Shown: positions 52,734 through 63,599, counted from the stretch's first letter. The stretch: 64,000 nt of DNA from Laceyella sacchari (GCF_004343255.1 NZ_SMDD01000003.1:582127-646126); one strand, 5' to 3'. The notes: a model not told the origin generated them from the sequence alone. Program-made: numbers and translations.

Positions 52734-53346
52734 ACTTCATGACCACACTTTCCATGATGTCCATCACATCTTCAAAAGCATCCGTTACATCTTCCAGTTT
52801 CTCATAAATCTCTTTCATTTTGATGAGATGAACCACATCCACCGGATCCGCAAACAACTCCATGATGCCTTCGCGCATCAACCGGTCGCCCTCATTCTCA
52901 AGCAAGTTAATTTCGATGGAAATCTTGCGGATCAACTCATAGTCGCGCTTTTCCAAAGCGATGAAAGCATCATGGAGATGGCGGGCACTCTTCTCCAAGA
53001 TCTCTCCAAACTTGATCAGGCAGGAATTTGTTTTGTCCACCTGCATATAAACAAAGCGAGCCGCGCAGGCTTCCACGCCGTCAATGACGTCATCCAGCGT
53101 ATAGGCCAGCTTGAGGATATCTTCATGGTCTAATGGCGTAACAAAGGTTTGATTCAACTCTCTAATGAGCTGATGCGTATAATGGTCCCCTTTGTCTTCC
53201 AGTTCTTTCAGGCGTTCCGCATAGGCTTCCTTTTCTTCCAGCGTCTCCACATTTTCGCGGAAAAGCTGGACGGCCTCCGCGATGTTGGTGGTTGCGTCAA
53301 CCATTATTTTGAAAAAAAGGCGGTCTTTTGAGCGGTTAAACAGCAC
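52726..53346 (-). CDS. DUF47 family PiT accessory protein
   Basis: A 206-residue helical PhoU-like protein (DATTNIAEAVQLFRENVETL, GDHYTHQLIRELNQTFVTPL with conserved acidic residues). DUF47/YkaA proteins are encoded with PiT transporters and are thought to control them. The GTG at 53346 is eight bases from AGGAGG; the TTG at 53352 is only two bases away. First gene of the pit operon. Confidence 0.9.
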   Translation of the reverse strand: MLFNRSKDRLFFKIMVDATTNIAEAVQLFRENVETLEEKEAYAERLKELEDKGDHYTHQLIRELNQTFVTPLDHEDILKLAYTLDDVIDGVEACAARFVYMQVDKTNSCLIKFGEILEKSARHLHDAFIALEKRDYELIRKISIEINLLENEGDRLMREGIMELFADPVDVVHLIKMKEIYEKLEDVTDAFEDVMDIMESVVMKYA

Positions 53347-53362
53347 GTTCAATTCCTCCTAG

Positions 53363-53401
53363 TTAACCATTATTTAACCAAAAATAATCATAGACTTAAC
53401 A
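53363..53401. promoter_or_regulatory. PhoP-box-like array, proximal (four units, 11-bp period)
   Basis: Plus strand TTAACC at 53363, TTAACC at 53374, TAATCA at 53385 and TTAACA at 53396: starts exactly 11 bases apart. PhoP of Bacillus binds direct repeats of TT(A/C/T)A(C/T)A with this period. It lies between the DUF47 ribosome site and the distal array. Confidence 0.75.
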
Positions 53402-53431
53402 AAAGGGATTGAACAGAGTTCGGACGCACAT

Positions 53432-53470
53432 TTAACCATATATTAATTTCGCCTTTACAAAAAATTAATA
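53432..53470. promoter_or_regulatory. PhoP-box-like array, distal (four units, 11-bp period)
   Basis: TTAACC at 53432, TTAATT at 53443, TTTACA at 53454 and TTAATA at 53465, again exactly 11 bases apart. It ends eight bases before the stop of the permease gene. Two such arrays upstream of one operon is unusual. Confidence 0.7.
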
Positions 53471-53477
53471 TACCAAT

Positions 53478-54878
53478 TTACACCATCCCGCCGCCCAGTG
53501 CTACCAAAGCCGCCATCACAATGATTCCGGCAACAATCCAATCCCACTTGCGCATGCTCTGTTCCTGCCCTCGTCGCACCCAGAGATACAGCACCATGCC
53601 CACCGCGTACACAACGGAAACCATCAACAAATAAGTGAGGCCAGCGGCATAAAGCGTCCATAGCGAATAGCCTGTAGCCAACGCGCCGATCAAAAGATCT
53701 CTTGTTCTCCGTCCATCCTTAAGATAAGTTTCCCCCACCAAGGCCAATTTTACTTGGTACAAGGCAGACAATAGATATGGGATTAATATGGCAACGCTGG
53801 CCATTGAATATACTTTTTGATAAGTGGACGCCGACACGTACACCAAACCGGTAAAGAGCAAAGTGATTCCCGTCGACCACCACAGCGATACCATCGGTGT
53901 ACCTTGACGATTCACCTGGGCAAATCGATCCGGAAACACGCCATCTTGCGCCGCCACATACGGAATCTCAACCGTCACCAAATACCAACTGAGCATGCCT
54001 CCCGAGATAGAAATCAGAAGGCCAATCACAATCAAAACTGCCCCCCAAGGCCCCACGATCGCTTTCAAGACATAGGCCATGGACGGTTCTGGCAATGTAG
54101 CCAGCTCAGCTTGTGATAAAATCCCTGTCGACAGTACGGAAATCAACAGATAAATCGCCAAAGTGCCCAGCAACCCCACAATGGTCGCCACGCCCACGTC
54201 CTTTGCTCGTTTAGCCCGACCCGACAAGACAATGGCACCCTCAATTCCTACGAAAGCCCATAAAGTAACCAACATCGTGTCTTTCACTTGTTGACTGACC
54301 GACTGCCAAGAAAAGCTCCCCGGGCCCCATAAGTCGGCCATGAACACATCGCGCTTAAATGCCGCCGCTACAATGATTAAAAAGATCAGGATCGGGATCA
54401 ACTTGGCCACTGTCGTCATGATATTGATAATAGCTGCCTCCTTGATCCCACGTGCTACCAACCAGTGAAAAAACAACACAAACGCAATCCCTCCCACCAA
54501 GGAAGGCAGATTATCCCCCTGACCAAACAACGGAGAGAAAAAGCGAAGTGTCTGGAAAAACAATGTCACAAACGCGACAATCCCCAAAATTGATGCAATC
54601 CAATAACCCCAAGCACTGCTAAAACCGATGAACGGTCCAAATCCGGCTCTGGCGTAGCTGTAGATCCCTCCGCTCAACTCCGGCTTCCGCGACGAAAGAT
54701 TTCGGAAAACCATCGCCAGCGCCAACATGCCCAAGCCGGTGATCACCCAAGCCAGGATGACCGGACCGCTTCCTGCTGCTGCCGCCATATCACTTGGCAA
54801 ATTGAAGGCGGCGCCGCCGACGATGGTTCCCACGACCGCCGCCATCAAAGAGAATAAACCCAATTGTTTCTGTTTCAT
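53478..54878 (-). CDS. APC family basic amino acid/polyamine antiporter
   Basis: A 466-residue transporter with twelve predicted helices. FSLMAAVVGTIVGGAAFNLP (helix 1), LSGGIYSYARAGFGPFIGFS and FVGIEGAIVLSGRAKRAKDV fit the ArcD/arginine-ornithine antiporter group; the actual substrate is not decidable. The ATG at 54878 has GGAGTGG upstream; a frame opens much earlier at 55028 without a site. Single gene. Confidence 0.85.
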   Translation of the reverse strand: MKQKQLGLFSLMAAVVGTIVGGAAFNLPSDMAAAAGSGPVILAWVITGLGMLALAMVFRNLSSRKPELSGGIYSYARAGFGPFIGFSSAWGYWIASILGIVAFVTLFFQTLRFFSPLFGQGDNLPSLVGGIAFVLFFHWLVARGIKEAAIINIMTTVAKLIPILIFLIIVAAAFKRDVFMADLWGPGSFSWQSVSQQVKDTMLVTLWAFVGIEGAIVLSGRAKRAKDVGVATIVGLLGTLAIYLLISVLSTGILSQAELATLPEPSMAYVLKAIVGPWGAVLIVIGLLISISGGMLSWYLVTVEIPYVAAQDGVFPDRFAQVNRQGTPMVSLWWSTGITLLFTGLVYVSASTYQKVYSMASVAILIPYLLSALYQVKLALVGETYLKDGRRTRDLLIGALATGYSLWTLYAAGLTYLLMVSVVYAVGMVLYLWVRRGQEQSMRKWDWIVAGIIVMAALVALGGGMV

Positions 54879-54975
54879 TTTCTCCACTCCTAAAACACGT
54901 CTTCTTTCTGTACATTGTTTCACTATTGTTTGATGATACACTAATACATTAGCATGGTAAAGTCTTATAGTAATA

Positions 54976-55010
54976 AAAAAGGTTGGGATATGTTTCCACA
55001 CCCCAACCTT
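54976..55010 (-). terminator. Terminator of the 55015-55344 gene
   Basis: Stem AAGGTTGGG / CCCAACCTT with a 14-base loop and six T residues on the minus strand. Confidence 0.85.
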
Positions 55011-55014
55011 TAAT

Positions 55015-55344
55015 CTACGCATGTACATTGGCAGACAAATAGGTTCCTTCTATTTGCAAATACAGCAAATTCAATTCACAGATGCGCTTGGACAACTCGT
55101 TCAATTCGTCGTTCAACCGCAAAAATTCCGTTTCATCCTCCGTATTTGCTAGTGCTTCATACCGCTGCATATAGTCCTGCTCGATCTCCTTAATCCGTTC
55201 TGGAATATACGAACAGCACTCTTGGCATTTCAATTCAAATTCATCTTGCTTCTCTTGGGAAAGCTCTTCATATTCGACATAAAGAACAGGTCGAGCCAAT
55301 CCCAGACGCTCATCATACACAAACGCAAATGGACACTCAGACAT
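55015..55344 (-). CDS. Hypothetical cysteine-containing helical protein
   Basis: A 109-residue acidic protein (MSECPFAFVYDERLGLARPV), with CQECC in the middle and a long helix (EIEQDYMQRYEALANTEDET) after it. I do not recognise it. The ATG at 55344 has a GAGGGGA box. It follows the VWA lipoprotein gene by ten bases and probably belongs to the same operon. Confidence 0.55.
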   Translation of the reverse strand: MSECPFAFVYDERLGLARPVLYVEYEELSQEKQDEFELKCQECCSYIPERIKEIEQDYMQRYEALANTEDETEFLRLNDELNELSKRICELNLLYLQIEGTYLSANVHA

Positions 55345-55354
55345 CACATTCCCC

Positions 55355-56929
55355 TCATTCGCTCTGCTGATTCGACAGGTCCGTCAGCCCGCCAGCCTCT
55401 TCCGCTTTTTTCTTCAGCAAATCCTCTTTTAACAGCTGCACGGCTTTATTCTGAAACTCTTCCTTTTTGCCGCCATCTTTTTCCCATTCATTCATCAAGC
55501 GGTGTGTCTCTTCTTGAAACTCAGAATCCAACAGGGAGTCTACTTCCCCATATCGATCTTCCGTGAATGATTCAAGCTGTTGCCAACGTTGGTCGATCCA
55601 TGTATCGATTTCCGTCCATGTCTTTTTGTCAATTTTTCCTTCATTCTTGATATACATATTGGCCTCATTCAAACGCTGATGCTCGGTTTCCACTTTCTTC
55701 TTCATCTTCTGATGCTGTTTAGTCAGTTCTTTTTCGTCTTGGTGATGCGCATGGATCGCAGTTTGGAGTGCCCGGATCTGCCATGGATCATTCAGTCGGT
55801 TCACCATCTCCACTCGTTCTTTTACGGCCTGCTTCAATTCTTTTTCATCCGTCACGGTTTGATAAGCGCCTCCCGTAACGGTAGACACTTCCCGCAATTG
55901 CCGCTCCGTTTCCGGTTCCACATCCAAACCGATCACATGAATGTTGGCCATGTACTCGCGATGCAACTGTTTAGCCGTTTGTACCGGGTCCCCGCCGCAA
56001 TTCTCAAACCCATCGCTGATGATGAGTATATGGTTTTCCACGGTAGCCGGAGCCCCTTTTTGCATGTCTTTGGAACTGCTACCCATAGCCAGTGCCAATG
56101 GGTTGTATCCAGCCGGATGAATTTGGCTCAGCGCTTTACGCAGTTTTTCTCGGTCCCATTTATCCCCGGCGTAGATTTTCGCTTGACTTCGGCATGACCG
56201 TTCTTTATCCTTTTGCGCGCTGCTTCCCTCATGGCCATACACTTTCACTTGCAACAGGGAGCGCTTCGGAGGCAAGGCGGCAGCCAATTGTTCAATGCTC
56301 TGTTTGGCACTGTCCATCTTGCTCTTGCTGTGATTCGACAACTGGCTGTTCATGCTGCCGCTGGCGTCGAGCATGACGGACATGTTCATTTTCTTGGGCT
56401 GTTCAGGTGTAAGCGTTGAAGACGGCTTATCCTTGGAAGCGGAAGCAGGTGTCGGCTTGGGGTATTTGTGGCGCGCTGCCACCCAAACATCGACCATCTC
56501 TTTATAATCGGCTTCCTCTAGATTTTTGAAGCGTTCCACATCGCTCCGGTAGTTCTCACCCACTAAACCCAATAAATAGGCATACGCCTTGTCATCGCTC
56601 AAACCTTTGGGCATCTGGTTCAAAGCTTGAACCACCTTACTCCGGTTGAACTTCTCGCCGGCGTACTCCCCTTTTCCTTCATCGTTTAAAATATCATTTA
56701 ACTCCGTATGTGGAGCCGGGCTCTTGGGCAAATCCGATGTATCCTCTTGTCTCGGTGTCTCTTCCGTCTCTTGCTTTTGAATATCGTCTACTGCCAACTG
56801 TTCTACTTTTTCAACTTGGTTTCCAGTCGTATGCTGAATTTTTTCTATCACGGTGGCGCAACCGCTTAAGAAAAGAAAACTGCAGCAGAGGAGAGCCGAT
56901 GGCAAGAAATCTTTTTTTTTGATTCGCAT
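55355..56929 (-). CDS. VWA-domain lipoprotein
   Basis: A 524-residue protein. A signal peptide ends in the lipobox LFLSGCA, so it should be attached to the outer face of the membrane. A von Willebrand factor A domain (about 205-390) has the MIDAS motif SVMLDASGSMNSQ and HILIISDGFENCGGDPVQTA. A long charged helical region follows. VWA lipoproteins in Bacillus such as YwmC/YwmD bind unknown ligands. The ATG at 56929 has AAGGAGGGG seven bases away. Confidence 0.85.
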   Translation of the reverse strand: MRIKKKDFLPSALLCCSFLFLSGCATVIEKIQHTTGNQVEKVEQLAVDDIQKQETEETPRQEDTSDLPKSPAPHTELNDILNDEGKGEYAGEKFNRSKVVQALNQMPKGLSDDKAYAYLLGLVGENYRSDVERFKNLEEADYKEMVDVWVAARHKYPKPTPASASKDKPSSTLTPEQPKKMNMSVMLDASGSMNSQLSNHSKSKMDSAKQSIEQLAAALPPKRSLLQVKVYGHEGSSAQKDKERSCRSQAKIYAGDKWDREKLRKALSQIHPAGYNPLALAMGSSSKDMQKGAPATVENHILIISDGFENCGGDPVQTAKQLHREYMANIHVIGLDVEPETERQLREVSTVTGGAYQTVTDEKELKQAVKERVEMVNRLNDPWQIRALQTAIHAHHQDEKELTKQHQKMKKKVETEHQRLNEANMYIKNEGKIDKKTWTEIDTWIDQRWQQLESFTEDRYGEVDSLLDSEFQEETHRLMNEWEKDGGKKEEFQNKAVQLLKEDLLKKKAEEAGGLTDLSNQQSE

Positions 56930-57166
56930 AAGCCCCTCCTTACTGAAAGTGGTTACATGATACTCATTTCTATGCCATTGCGCTTGTAAATAGCTTACTG
57001 GAACCACTTTGCTTTGACAACCGCTTTTAAGCCTGGCGTTTCGACAATCTTAGTACGATTTTTTAGCCAACTCCGTCACACCACATTCCTTACCAGCATG
57101 CCCACTTTAACGACCGATCAACCACTTGCCATGCCGGGAGGGTACTCCCCCCATCCGACCTGTTCG

Positions 57167-58519
57167 TCAACCGATCAACGGTCTATCTTCAGGATAACGG
57201 TAAGGCGGTTGTTGCTGACTGTGAGCAATGGCAAAAGCGATGGTGAGCGGCCCTAACCTACCGGCAAACATTGTGAGCAGAACAATCACTTTGCCTGGCA
57301 CTGACAACGTCGGGGTCAATCCCATGGTCAAACCAACTGTGCCAAACGCGGAAACCGTCTCAAACCCAGCGGTCAACAGATCCGTTTGCTCAGTGATCGT
57401 CAACAACATCGTATCCAAGATGACCAGCGTAGTCGCCGCCACAGTCACGGTGAGCGCTTTGTACACCAACCCGTGGGGAATGCGGCGCTTAAATGCGATG
57501 ACATCATCCCGTCCGCGGATCATTGACCAGACCGACAGCAGAATGGTCGCCAAGGTGGTCGTCTTGATTCCCCCGCCCGTGGAACTGGGAGAAGCTCCCA
57601 CAAACATCAGCAACACAGTGAAAAACAGTGTCGCTGAGTACATATCCCCCATGCTGAGCGTGTTATAGCCACCTGATCTCGGTGTAACAGAGTGAAAATA
57701 AGATGCCATGATTTTTCCTTGAAACGACAGCCCGCCCAAAGTTTTGGGATTGGTCCATTCCACCACCAAAATCACCAACATACCCATCACGATCAAGATG
57801 CCCGTCATGGTTAGAACAATCTTGGTATGTAAACTGATCCGTTTGGTCGCTCGATAATGAAGCAATTCTAAAATGACAACAAACCCGATCCCACCCAAAA
57901 TAACAAGGGAGGAAACAACCAGGTTCATCCACGGATCTGCAACATAATGGGTGATGCTACTGAACGGTTCCTTTTCTCCAAACAAATCAAACCCGGCACT
58001 ATTAAATGAAGAAATGGAATGAAAAAGAGAGAAATAAAGTCCTTTTTCCAATCCGAATTCGGGAACAAACCGCACACTCAACAATACAAATCCGATTCCT
58101 TCAATAATGAAGGTAATTTTGAGGACTTTCAACACGAGGTTGACTACCCCTTGCATGTTGAACTGGTTGAATGTCTCCCGCAACACCAACCGCTCCCGAA
58201 ATCCGATTTTTTTGCCCACAAGATATGCGAAAAACGTGCCGAACGTCATAAAGCCCAATCCGCCCACTTGAATGAGCAATAAGATGACTACTTCGCCAAA
58301 GGTGTTAAACGTTGTTGCTGTGTCAACCACCACTAGCCCCGTCACGCATACAGCCGAGGTGGCTGTGAACAACGCATCAATAAACGGCAATCCCTGTCCG
58401 GATTCTGTAGCCATCGGCAAAGATAACAAACACGCCCCGATCAAAATCGTCACAGCAAATCCGAGCACCAAAATTTGTGTCGAAGTGAGCCTGCTTTGCA
58501 ATAATTGTTTTTGGTCCAT
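57167..58519 (-). CDS. TrkH/KtrB family potassium channel subunit
   Basis: A 450-residue membrane protein with four M1-P-M2-like repeats. The selectivity loops include AVCVTGLVVVDTATTFNTFG, HSISSFNSAGFDLFGEK, TPRSGGYNTLSMGD and TVSAFGTVGLTMG-like ETVSAFGTVGLTMG. Size fits KtrB/KtrD, which needs a cytoplasmic KtrA/C subunit not encoded here. Divergent from mnmA. The 57000-57166 interval to its right shows no gene. Confidence 0.9.
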   Translation of the reverse strand: MDQKQLLQSRLTSTQILVLGFAVTILIGACLLSLPMATESGQGLPFIDALFTATSAVCVTGLVVVDTATTFNTFGEVVILLLIQVGGLGFMTFGTFFAYLVGKKIGFRERLVLRETFNQFNMQGVVNLVLKVLKITFIIEGIGFVLLSVRFVPEFGLEKGLYFSLFHSISSFNSAGFDLFGEKEPFSSITHYVADPWMNLVVSSLVILGGIGFVVILELLHYRATKRISLHTKIVLTMTGILIVMGMLVILVVEWTNPKTLGGLSFQGKIMASYFHSVTPRSGGYNTLSMGDMYSATLFFTVLLMFVGASPSSTGGGIKTTTLATILLSVWSMIRGRDDVIAFKRRIPHGLVYKALTVTVAATTLVILDTMLLTITEQTDLLTAGFETVSAFGTVGLTMGLTPTLSVPGKVIVLLTMFAGRLGPLTIAFAIAHSQQQPPYRYPEDRPLIG

Positions 58520-58568
58520 ATTTGCACATCCACCAATCTCTAATCAATCAGATCGTTTGCCTGCGGAT

Positions 58569-58598
58569 TTGTTGAAAACATTTGGTTTCGATTATAAT
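58569..58598 (+). promoter_or_regulatory. Promoter of mnmA
   Basis: TTGTTG (58569-58574), 18-base spacer, TATAAT (58593-58598). Confidence 0.7.
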
Positions 58599-58627
58599 GA
58601 AGACATGCCATCGAAACAAGGGTATGA

Positions 58628-59740
<1,113 letters not shown>

Positions 59741-59756
59741 CATAAAATAGCATTGG

Positions 59757-59810
59757 GCGGTTTTCTTGAGCGGCCACAGGCTGATTCAAGAAAGCCGCAC
59801 CTTATTTTTA
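59757..59810 (+). terminator. Terminator of mnmA
   Basis: Stem GCGGTTTTCTTGA / TCAAGAAAGCCGC (one mismatch) with a 16-base loop, followed by TTATTTTTA. Confidence 0.85.
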
Positions 59811-59982
59811 CGATGCCTCTCTCGACATCGTTCAGCAAACTTCTTTTACTCTGTTTCTTTGGGCTGTCAACATGTTTCCGTTTTATGGCACAACCGAAAA
59901 CGGGACTTTAGTCTACTATTCAAATATTGGAAAATAGAGTAGCATTAAGTCGAGTTTCATAGTATAAAGGGGGATTGTAGCA

Positions 59983-60630
59983 TTGAAGGACAAAGCGTAT
60001 TTACCCACCCCTGAGTTTGACACAGATGACCTGTCTCCCGAAGAATACAGCACGCAAATCAAACGAAAAACCATTGCTCTGATTGGTGCTGGCATTGCTT
60101 GTTCCGTCTTTTCCTACGCCATTTTCACCAACTCTACTGGCTCTATTTCAACTGACAACAACGGAGTCACCGCTAAGCAAACGAAACGGCCCACGCCAGA
60201 AACGGAACAAAAACTGAACAGGTCAAACCAGTCCATATCCACCGCTACAAAAGCGAATGCATCGGACAATGGCCATCAACCCAGTAACCCGGCAAAACAT
60301 CTTCCTGTCACGGTTGACGGAGATGCCAGCCCAACCCCAAATGCGGTTCACTCTGACCAATCTCCGAACAAACCCTCTCCCATCGGGAATGACGACAACC
60401 GGGACCCGCTTAACATTTTTCACGCCTCCTCAAATGTAGTGGCCAGCGCGACGCCTTCATATGAAAAAAACCCTTCACCAAGTTCAGACATACATAATAA
60501 ACCTTCAAAGACAACCGTTGTACAGAAGGAAAACCCACAGCAAAATACGCCCACATGCGATCTGGCCTGCGAAGCGACAAGATCTACCAAAAATAAGTTG
60601 ACAGAAATATTACGAGATTTAACCAATTGA
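59983..60630 (+). CDS. Single-pass membrane protein with Ser/Pro/Asn-rich extracellular tail
   Basis: A 215-residue protein of unknown function. About 28 acidic N-terminal residues are cytoplasmic, one helix spans the membrane (TIALIGAGIACSVFSYAIFT), and the remainder is low-complexity with Thr/Ser/Asn/Pro and a late CDLAC. It resembles wall-spanning linkers. TTG at 59983 follows AAGGGGG. Terminator at 60640. Confidence 0.6.
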   Translation: MKDKAYLPTPEFDTDDLSPEEYSTQIKRKTIALIGAGIACSVFSYAIFTNSTGSISTDNNGVTAKQTKRPTPETEQKLNRSNQSISTATKANASDNGHQPSNPAKHLPVTVDGDASPTPNAVHSDQSPNKPSPIGNDDNRDPLNIFHASSNVVASATPSYEKNPSPSSDIHNKPSKTTVVQKENPQQNTPTCDLACEATRSTKNKLTEILRDLTN

Positions 60631-60639
60631 AGCCAATAA

Positions 60640-60678
60640 AAAAAGTAGCTGACTTTTTTTCAAAGCCGGCTACTTTTT
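60640..60678. terminator. Bidirectional terminator between the 59983 gene and the tRNA operon
   Basis: Perfect 10-bp stem AAAAAGTAGC / GCTACTTTTT, 19-base loop; T-rich on both strands. Confidence 0.88.
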
Positions 60679-60681
60679 ATA

Positions 60682-60758
<77 letters not shown>

Positions 60759-60767
60759 ATATGCGAT

Positions 60768-60854
60768 TGGTGCGGACGAAGGGACTTGAACCCCCACAGC
60801 CTTGCGGCCACAAGAACCTGAATCTTGCGCGTCTGCCAATTCCGCCACGTCCGC
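60768..60854 (-). tRNA. tRNA-Leu (anticodon CAG), copy 2
   Basis: Identical to 51465-51551, with long variable arm and encoded CCA; the spacer to tRNA-Arg differs from copy 1 by one base. Confidence 0.97.
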
Positions 60855-60864
60855 AAACTTCATA

Positions 60865-60938
<74 letters not shown>

Positions 60939-60946
60939 ATGAAAAT

Positions 60947-61020
60947 TGGCAGGGGCGGTAGGAATCGAACCCACACTGGAGGTTTTGGAGACCTCTGTTC
61001 TACCACTAAACTACGCCCCT
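60947..61020 (-). tRNA. tRNA-Trp (anticodon CCA)
   Basis: Acceptor AGGGGCG/CGCCCCT, anticodon loop CTCCAAA (anticodon CCA), discriminator G, encoded CCA. Confidence 0.95.
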
Positions 61021-61023
61021 GTA

Positions 61024-61099
<76 letters not shown>

Positions 61100-61100
61100 G

Positions 61101-61176
<76 letters not shown>

Positions 61177-61218
61177 ACATTTAATTATTATAACATAGAC
61201 AACCGTATTTGTCAAAAA

Positions 61219-61312
61219 TGGCGGAGAGAGAGGGATTCGAACCCTCGAGGCGAGTTTTGCCCGCCTACACGATTTCCAATCGTGCTCCTTCGGCCAGCTC
61301 GGACATCTCTCC
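61219..61312 (-). tRNA. tRNA-Ser (anticodon GGA)
   Basis: Acceptor GGAGAGA/TCTCTCC, long variable arm, anticodon loop TTGGAAA, encoded CCA. First gene of the tRNA operon. Confidence 0.96.
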
Positions 61313-61365
61313 GTGTTGTGAAGTGAAGTTTTCGTTTTCGTCAGCTCATCTCGCTGACAAAATAT

Positions 61366-61394
61366 ATATTACACTGGTTCATTCATGTTGTCAA
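61366..61394 (-). promoter_or_regulatory. Strong promoter of the seven-tRNA operon
   Basis: Minus strand TTGACA (61389-61394), 17-base spacer, TAATAT (61366-61371), 54 bases upstream of tRNA-Ser. Confidence 0.88.
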
Positions 61395-61539
61395 CGGGAA
61401 TTTTAATTTAATTCTATTCTGAATTTATTTGGTTGCCACTCCCGCATGCTTGAATATTCCCTCACTGGTCAACCCCAATACTCCGCCATCGAACGAAGAT
61501 ATGATTTAACTTCCTTTCCGCAACCGATTGCTATCAGCT

Positions 61540-61821
61540 TTATGGGAGTGCGGTCATCAACACTGCTTTTAACAGTGCATGAATAAAACTGAACCCAATT
61601 GCCAATCCGCTTAACATCATCCCCACGCTCGCCAAGTTCCCTTTTTCTGATCTTCTACCCCTCAGCCCCAGCACCAATCCGACCACTCCACACACAATCC
61701 CGACCAGGGCAAACACAAAGGCTGAAAAAAAGCCGACGATACCCAACACCAATGCAATCTGCGCTTCTTTGTTTCGCTGTGGCATTCTTTCCAAATTGGT
61801 TTGAATTTGCGTTGGTTCCAT
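61540..61821 (-). CDS. Small DUF4190-like membrane protein
   Basis: A 93-residue protein with two hydrophobic helices (IALVLGIVGFFSAFVFALVG and the GMMLSGLAIGFSFIHALL region) joined by a basic RGRRSEKGN loop. This is the layout of DUF4190-type proteins of unknown function. The ATG at 61821 has GGGAGGG; the TTG at 61824 is too close. Single gene. Confidence 0.7.
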   Translation of the reverse strand: MEPTQIQTNLERMPQRNKEAQIALVLGIVGFFSAFVFALVGIVCGVVGLVLGLRGRRSEKGNLASVGMMLSGLAIGFSFIHALLKAVLMTALP

Positions 61822-61999
61822 CAAATCCCTCCAACCCGCATGTTAATGTTAGTTTATTCATCAGGTAGCAGATATTCCCTCTCTCTTTATTCTTTTCATT
61901 TTCCTTCTATCGCAAACCCCTTTTTATAAATTTTTCCCTGTCCCCCTTCATTTCGTGTGGAGATTGATAAAAAAAGCCAATTGATGGCAGTTTTTCCCT

Positions 62000-62560
62000 T
62001 TATGTATGGCTGGAACGCGATTTTTGGTAAGCAAGTCCAATAGTGGTCTCTTTTTGCGCTTGTTGTGTCTTCTTGTGAGCCGTTTTCTTATCATCTGCTG
62101 TTACGTTCTCTTCAAGGTAGTCGAGTGCCCTGACACTTTTACTCTTGGCCCGAAGCCCGTCGCAACTAAATCCAAATTGCAACGCAACCTCTTTGTTGAG
62201 ATAATCCTTTGTAATTCCTTTTGCTTTCCCTGGCTTGAAAAATGCCACAAATCCATTGTCCTCGACTTTTCCATTGTCGGGATGCTTATACTCCGTCACA
62301 ATGCTTCTTACCGTCCGCAACTGATTTCCCCCAGCTTCATCAAGCATCCGATGATGAACCAATGACTGCAAGCCTTCTCCTACTCCAAGCCATTCAAAAC
62401 AGAAGGTCTTGTAGGGGGACTTATCCGCTGCTTTGGCACAAGCTTCAATTAATCTCTTCGCCCTGCTTTTTTCAAGCTTATTCCTTCCATCTCTTTCAAG
62501 ACCATGTGGACATAATGATATTAAAGAGCCTGCACCTGATTGGTTCTGCTACTCCAAGCG
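62000..62560 (-). pseudogene. Remnant of unrecognised gene (fragment A)
   Basis: The frame opens after a stop near 62560 with no start codon and encodes about 185 residues: LCPHGLERDGRNKLEKSRAK near the beginning, FCFEWLGVGEG, then GFVAFFKPGKAKGITKDYLN and VALQFGFSCDGLRAKSKSVR. The first ATG, at 62371 near the middle, would give 123 residues but lacks a clear ribosome site. The family is not recognised. It is probably the 3' part of a broken gene that also left fragment B. Confidence 0.45.
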
Positions 62561-63440
62561 GACAAATATTCAATTGCATCATCAAGCGTCACATTGGGAT
62601 AATGGCATGCCGCTTGTAACCATAAATAAATGCTTTTCTCATTGTCCGGCTCTTCCATGGGATTGTCTTTCAGCAATTCTTGTGCCGGTTTTGATAAAAT
62701 CCTTGTATTTCTCTCTTTCAAGCGAACGATTTGCCGACGGATCATTGGTTTGCTAGAGATCGACGGCAATAGTTTTGTATCAAGATGTTCAAATCCATGT
62801 ACAGTTTCTTCAAATCACTTTCACAATGCGTGTATAGGGGTTGGTTTCCTCTTCAATATGGGTTTGTTTCACGCTTTCAAAAAGGCATTTAGCCAAATCC
62901 AGACAAGCCAAAAACCATTGGTTATTTGGACGCTTAAAAAATTCTGCATGTGTGAGTCCTGATTTTAACCACATCGTCAATCATATGGATGATCATCTCA
63001 ACATGGGAGATAGAGCTACATGCAACAGGTTGTTGTGGTCGCGGGATCGTTTAAACCAACTCCCCACATGGTTCGCCAACGCTTTTACTTCCTCCAACTC
63101 TTCCCCGAAAGAAGCTTGGGCTGCTTTGTGTACTTCGTTTTCAGTGCATTTAGCTTATCTTATGCACAACCCTTTGATGTGATAAAGCAGGGAGACCACT
63201 TTACCTTGCTGCTCCGATGTTTCAATCGCCTTGTCTGCCGCAGTGTTCTCTTCACCATATAAGTGAACCAATTTTCGCAGAATGTCCCCCTGCCACTTGA
63301 CATCTTTGGTCTCGGTAATCAATCGAGCAAACTTCTTCTCCCATCTCTTTATTGTTTCGGAGGATAAGTAAATCGAACAAAATTTCCATGATATATTCTT
63401 TGATATCCTTATGCACCACTTCAAAGTGCACTTCAAACAA
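62521..63440 (-). pseudogene. Remnants of unrecognised gene(s) in shifting frames (fragment B)
   Basis: Three protein-like stretches occupy different frames: VKWQGDILRKLVHLYGEENT, an in-frame TAA (63155-63157), then HKAAQASFGEELEEVKALAN (to 62993); HAEFFKRPNNQWFLACLDLA (about 62960-62810); and IVRLKERNTRILSKPAQELL to 62521. The upstream frame VHKDIKEYIMEILFDLLILR (from 63440) shifts into the first. All are hydrophilic and helical, as in real protein, but no continuous frame joins them. Family not identified. Confidence 0.45.
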
Positions 63441-63449
63441 ACGAAGCCG

Positions 63450-63596
63450 TTACGGAGACAAGGTGACGCTTTTGTTTCTCTTTTCAGGAACCTGCACGCC
63501 TCCTTCTTTCACGGCATTAAGTGTAGAAATAGAAAGATTTTCGGCAATGTCAGATACGGAGATCAGAATATGCGCAGCTTTTTCTTCATTCACCAT
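63450..63596 (-). CDS. Short ORF, 48 aa, possibly the 5' end of the decayed locus
   Basis: MVNEEKAAHILISVSDIAEN onward, with a strong GGAGGCG box eight bases before the ATG. A TAA stops it at 63450, but the same frame continues in protein-like sequence (RLRLFEVHFEVVHKDIKEYI), so the stop may be a mutation in a longer gene. Confidence 0.4.
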   Translation of the reverse strand: MVNEEKAAHILISVSDIAENLSISTLNAVKEGGVQVPEKRNKSVTLSP

Positions 63597-63599
63597 TTT

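Noticed and set aside
53363..53470. CRISPR-like short repeats
   Set aside because: Units are 6 bp with 5-bp gaps, which fits a regulator-binding array and not repeat-spacer units.
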